A stretch of 45,534 nucleotides of DNA from JBBAEV01 sp041655735 (GTDB lineage: Bacteria > Bacillota_I > Bacilli_A > RF39 > UBA660). Shown here piece by piece: positions 42,421 to 45,534 of the stretch; within the stretch, counting starts at the first letter, position 1, and every line of letters begins with the position of its first letter. The stretch is from assembly GCA_041655735.1 (NCBI GenBank), contig JBBAEV010000005.1:1-45534 (forward strand), written 5' to 3'. Below the pieces are notes generated by a model that worked only from the letters and a program-made list of their open reading frames with translations, made no database searches and was not told where the DNA came from. The translations under genes and the position numbers were made by a program.

Positions 42421-43416
42421 CTATTTAGAGTAACCCTTTATTGCATCTCTATTAATTTCTGGGATAACATTGGCATAATCTTCGCCTTCCTTTAAATAAT
42501 TAGCATTTAACTCATTTTCTACTTCTACAATCATTTTTACATATAAACCACTGATACGAGCATACTCACCAAAATTCATTCTTTGGCCATTATAAATAAC
42601 ATGTTGTGCTTCAAACTCTGACATCATTTCACCAAATCTACAAATATGAGTGTCTACATACCATCTTACTTTCCAATACAAATCGTCACTTTGCATTTCA
42701 GCATCAAACTGCGAAATATCTGTATTTTTAGTTCTATTAAATAAATCTAGCAATTCATTAGCCTTATTTCTTTGTTCTTCAGGCAAAGCCGAAACAATTG
42801 TGGTACCATCTGAAAGAATAGATTCAAGATTATGATAAAGAGCTTCTACTTCTTCTTTAGTTAATTTAATATTTTCTTCTTTGAATATTCTTACTAATTG
42901 TTCAAAGGGTATATGATAACCTTCTTCATCGTATATAGGGTTCAATATATCATTATATAGGGTTCCATATTCAACAAATGTTTCATATTGCCCCATCAGA
43001 CTATCAATATCTTTACTAGAAATTTTCCCATCTTTTATCAATCCGTCTAAATCTCCGTTTTTATATCCTACTGCCGCTACTAAAGTAGCATACAAATCAT
43101 ATTTTTTGGCATCCCATATATAATAATACTTTTCAATTTCTGTCAATTCTATTTCAATATTAGGTATTGTTGGTGTGGCGGAAGGCATTTCTCCTGGCGT
43201 TTTAATGGGTGTAGGAGTAGGAACTGGAGTTGGTTGATTAATATCTTTTGAACAGGCTCCAAGTGTAAAAACTACTCCAGCAAGGGTAATTGCACGCATT
43301 ATTGGTTTACTATTAAATACTTTTACAACATTTACTAGACTATCAAAAAACTTGCTTTCTTCTTCATTAGGATTAACATTCTGTAGTTGTTTATTTGAAT
43401 CTACATATTTGCTCAT
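42421..43416 (-). CDS. Lipoprotein with long N-terminal extension, related to the 41674/35635 membrane proteins
   Basis: 331 residues. Residues 1-40 are polar; a hydrophobic stretch then ends in a lipobox TLGAC with Cys55 (AGVVFTLGACSKD). Residues 61-85 are a Pro/Thr-rich linker (PTPVPTPTP). The rest is helical and acidic, matching in order the extracellular parts of the two single-pass proteins nearby (ELLDLFNRTKNTDISQFD; YWKVRWYVDTHICRFGEMM; VIYNGQRMNFGEYARI). Start ATG has AAGGAG and a consensus promoter; an internal ATG at residue 40 would give a normal signal peptide but lacks a ribosome binding site. Head of the lipoprotein-membrane protein operon. Function unknown. Confidence 0.72.
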   Translation of the reverse strand: MSKYVDSNKQLQNVNPNEEESKFFDSLVNVVKVFNSKPIMRAITLAGVVFTLGACSKDINQPTPVPTPTPIKTPGEMPSATPTIPNIEIELTEIEKYYYIWDAKKYDLYATLVAAVGYKNGDLDGLIKDGKISSKDIDSLMGQYETFVEYGTLYNDILNPIYDEEGYHIPFEQLVRIFKEENIKLTKEEVEALYHNLESILSDGTTIVSALPEEQRNKANELLDLFNRTKNTDISQFDAEMQSDDLYWKVRWYVDTHICRFGEMMSEFEAQHVIYNGQRMNFGEYARISGLYVKMIVEVENELNANYLKEGEDYANVIPEINRDAIKGYSK

Positions 43417-43449
43417 ATTTTTCTCCTTATAAAATTATTTTTTGCCTTT

Positions 43450-43478
43450 ATAATACTCTTTTAGTTATTTTTTGTCAA
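43450..43478 (-). promoter_or_regulatory. SigA-type promoter of the lipoprotein operon
   Basis: TTGACA (43473-43478), 17-base spacer, TATTAT (43450-43455); one mismatch to consensus. Confidence 0.8.
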
Positions 43479-43481
43479 TTT

Positions 43482-44300
43482 TTAGTCACATACAATCTCA
43501 TATTTTGCTGGTTCATAACATGTAGTAATAAGCATCTTATCAGAACAACTTTCACCTGTTTTAATCATATTACCATGACAAACTTTTTTTGTACTTAAAA
43601 CACAAGTTCCTTCTTCATTACCTGTAGCAGTTGTCCCCGGTGGACATGCTAAATTATACTTTGTTATTGTTTTATTAAGTTCAACACAAAGTCCACAGGG
43701 AATTCTTATTGGCTCTCCTGTAAAACGATTTTCACACACTCTCTCATACCTATGTCCATATGTTGTTATTGTTTCCCACCAACCACTACAACTATAAATA
43801 GGTTCACAAACTGTTGTTATTTTTTTACATTTATAAGTATAGGCAGCAATGTATTTTATATGGCATCCTTTTAAAGTTGGTTGATTAGTTTCATCTCCCA
43901 CCCAATTAGTTTCTAATATAGCATCTAATACATTTTTTATATTTATATCAAAATCATCTTCTGTAAATGTTACTCTAGAAGCCGATCCTATTTCTATAGT
44001 TACTTTAGGAGGTTCTTCTATTATTTCACGGAATTTAATATTATAGTTTTTTTGAATATTTGTTGATTCGGCAAATCTTCTAGTAAAGTTTTCTACAAAT
44101 TTTTCTTTTACTATACGTAATGTTCCATATTCTCTAAATTGAGCCAAGTCAATAGAATCAAACATTGCAGCTTGAGTTGTTTCTTTTAATAAATAATAAT
44201 TTTGATCGTTGGTACTTGTTATATCCTCAAATAAATTTATAAAGAAAATACCTAAAATACCTATTATAACAAAGAATATTCCCCACATTGATTGATTCAT
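43482..44300 (-). CDS. Secreted/surface protein, DUF5411-like
   Basis: 272 residues: N-terminal TM helix (about 7-23, GIFFVIIGILGIFFINLF) then an extracellular region. Residues 25-110 (YYLLKETTQAAMFDSIDLAQ, FREYGTLRIVKEKFVENFTR) look like DUF5411, with pilin-like topology. From about residue 145 there are 16 Cys, arranged as many short pairs, suggesting disulfide-linked modules. GTAGGTGATAAAATG is the start. Separated from the next gene by 8 bases, so it is co-transcribed with the Cys-rich gene upstream. Role in a surface appendage or cell-envelope complex is only a suggestion. Confidence 0.65.
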   Translation of the reverse strand: MNQSMWGIFFVIIGILGIFFINLFEDITSTNDQNYYLLKETTQAAMFDSIDLAQFREYGTLRIVKEKFVENFTRRFAESTNIQKNYNIKFREIIEEPPKVTIEIGSASRVTFTEDDFDINIKNVLDAILETNWVGDETNQPTLKGCHIKYIAAYTYKCKKITTVCEPIYSCSGWWETITTYGHRYERVCENRFTGEPIRIPCGLCVELNKTITKYNLACPPGTTATGNEEGTCVLSTKKVCHGNMIKTGESCSDKMLITTCYEPAKYEIVCD

Positions 44301-44308
44301 TTTATCAC

Positions 44309-45534
44309 CTACTTGTTAATTCTAAATAAATTTATAAACGATTTATGTATAAATTGACTTTCTTCATTTTTATTTAACTTATAATCCAAATATTCATTTA
44401 ATGCATTATAAGATCTTATACTTCCAATATCAAGTGATGTTAATATAACTTCATATTCAGGCACTAATGTATATACTCCATATCCTGTTCTTGTTATTAA
44501 ATATTCTTTCCCTAACCAGTTAGCAAGAGGTGCATATCTTGGAAAAGGATCTTTTGGATCAATAGGACGATATATTATTAATCCTGTTCCTTTATCACCA
44601 GTAAACAAACCATTAGCAATTAAATTAAAAGAACAAGTTAGGTCATAAGAATATTTATTAAAACCAATATTTTTACCAATAACTCTTAATATATAATTAG
44701 CATTATTATCAGCTCTTAAGTCAGTATATAATTTTCTTTCTCCACTTTCCTCAATAAAAGGGTTAGAAGCATTTGTTTTATTATCATCATTATATACATA
44801 TCCTGTTCCTCTTTCTATATAAGCAAGAGGTAATTCATAAGTTATTAAGCCAGTTATTTGATCGGTTACCTTTATTTTATCAGCTTTATAATAAGAACAA
44901 AACTCCACTTCCCCTATCTTATCAATATTAGCTCTATCAGTTGCTGTACTCATATCATCAACTGTCCATTCGGCAGCATTAGAATCCCCAGGCACCCAGG
45001 TAATGCCATTATAATATTCATATTGAGTATAAGATTTTCTTACCACTTTACAAGCGCCTTTAACATCCTTAAATCCCATACTACATCCTGATATTGGTTC
45101 GACCTCACTTTTAGTTCTAGACCATTCTATAGGTAGCCCTGGGGCAGTACAATTTGTATGTTGTGTCTTCATTTCTAGCATATATGCTCCAGTAGGCATT
45201 TTACTACATTTTGCTTTAGCGGCTTCACAACTTTTTTTCAATTTATTAAATTCAGATTCTATAGCTGAAACTGGAAATTTACATGGGCAGCCCTTGTTGG
45301 CAGCACTACAGTTAGGTTGACAATATGAATTCCACATATTATTATAAGAATTACAATAATTGCTCGCTTGATTATAACAGGCTTGTCGATCTGCTTTTAA
45401 AGATGAATCTAAATCAGCACATAATTTTTGAAGACTTTTTGATTCTCCCGAAGGAACAGTATTTTTACATTGACATTCATTTCCAATCTCACCAGTAACT
45501 GACCATGCAGTATATTCTGTTCCATTTGCTCTCT
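44309..45534 (-). CDS. Large Cys-rich secreted protein, N-terminus beyond window
   Basis: 407 residues are visible and the frame remains open to the right edge, so the true N-terminus and probably the signal peptide are missing; an internal ATG at 45337 is not the start. The N-terminal visible part has about 20 Cys in the first 150 residues (NECQCK, CNSYNNMWNSYCQPNCSAAN, GCPCKF). The C-terminal half is less Cys-rich with Tyr/Thr/Asn-rich strands. Not recognised. Its Cys content and proximity to the DUF5411-like gene point to an extracellular partner. Confidence 0.65.
   Translation of the reverse strand, partial: RANGTEYTAWSVTGEIGNECQCKNTVPSGESKSLQKLCADLDSSLKADRQACYNQASNYCNSYNNMWNSYCQPNCSAANKGCPCKFPVSAIESEFNKLKKSCEAAKAKCSKMPTGAYMLEMKTQHTNCTAPGLPIEWSRTKSEVEPISGCSMGFKDVKGACKVVRKSYTQYEYYNGITWVPGDSNAAEWTVDDMSTATDRANIDKIGEVEFCSYYKADKIKVTDQITGLITYELPLAYIERGTGYVYNDDNKTNASNPFIEESGERKLYTDLRADNNANYILRVIGKNIGFNKYSYDLTCSFNLIANGLFTGDKGTGLIIYRPIDPKDPFPRYAPLANWLGKEYLITRTGYGVYTLVPEYEVILTSLDIGSIRSYNALNEYLDYKLNKNEESQFIHKSFINLFRINK

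Noticed and set aside
1..45534. CRISPR arrays, tRNA or rRNA genes, insertion sequences, phage genes
   Set aside because: No regularly spaced repeats, no tRNA-like cloverleaf or rRNA stretch, and no transposase, integrase or phage protein were seen by eye.

Overview
This 45.5 kb AT-rich window comes from a low-GC, spore-forming member of the Bacilli/Firmicutes, probably an uncultured gut lineage near the Mollicutes (inference). Evidence: an alpha/beta-type small acid-soluble spore protein, a Cse60-like sporulation protein, a SigE/SigK-type sigma factor, EzrA, YlxM-FtsY and RNase J, with TGA used as a stop codon (standard code, not Mycoplasma code). Several neighbours (ackA, ssp, thiI-nifS-ezrA, rpsD, tyrS, YtxH/YtxG-like genes, trmB, ytgP) are also grouped in one region of the Bacillus subtilis chromosome, so the middle of the window looks like an inherited Bacilli backbone.

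Layout. 1-2.3 kb: RdgB-type nucleotide pyrophosphatase (cut by the left edge), a P-loop kinase-like protein, a broken gene, and a membrane-anchored collagen-like protein. 2.5-6.1 kb: Nudix-like protein, ylxM and ftsY on the minus strand, then RNase J on the plus strand. 6.1-17.9 kb: an unknown zinc-ribbon-like protein, glucose-6-phosphate isomerase translationally coupled to a 2567-residue cyclic beta-1,2-glucan synthase-like enzyme, and a divergent phosphogluco/phosphomannomutase; together these look like a hexose-phosphate to glucan module. 17.9-34.2 kb: housekeeping and spore genes (ysxC, nrnA, ackA, a frame-broken sigma factor, ssp, thiI, nifS, a frame-broken small gene, ezrA, rpsD with a leader, tyrS, YtxH/YtxG-like proteins, trmB, a flippase, cse60).

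34.2-43.4 kb is accessory and the most unusual part. It holds a 31-residue Cys-Cys peptide gene directly upstream of a SPASM-type radical SAM enzyme (a probable RiPP precursor and maturase, separated by a hairpin), two full ABC-F ATPases plus a truncated third, a second, viperin-like radical SAM protein, and three membrane-anchored proteins (one lipoprotein, two single-pass) that look like diverged paralogues of one family. A plausible reading is a modified-peptide locus with ribosome-protection or immunity functions and duplicated surface proteins, but that functional link is inference. 43.5-45.5 kb: two co-transcribed secreted or surface proteins, one a DUF5411-like protein and one Cys-rich protein cut by the right edge.

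Three genes (1.06-1.48, 20.75-21.47 and 24.28-24.53 kb) are each split by a single-base length change in a short A-run. Either the assembly has homopolymer errors or these genes are decaying or use slippage; the sigma factor case matters most.
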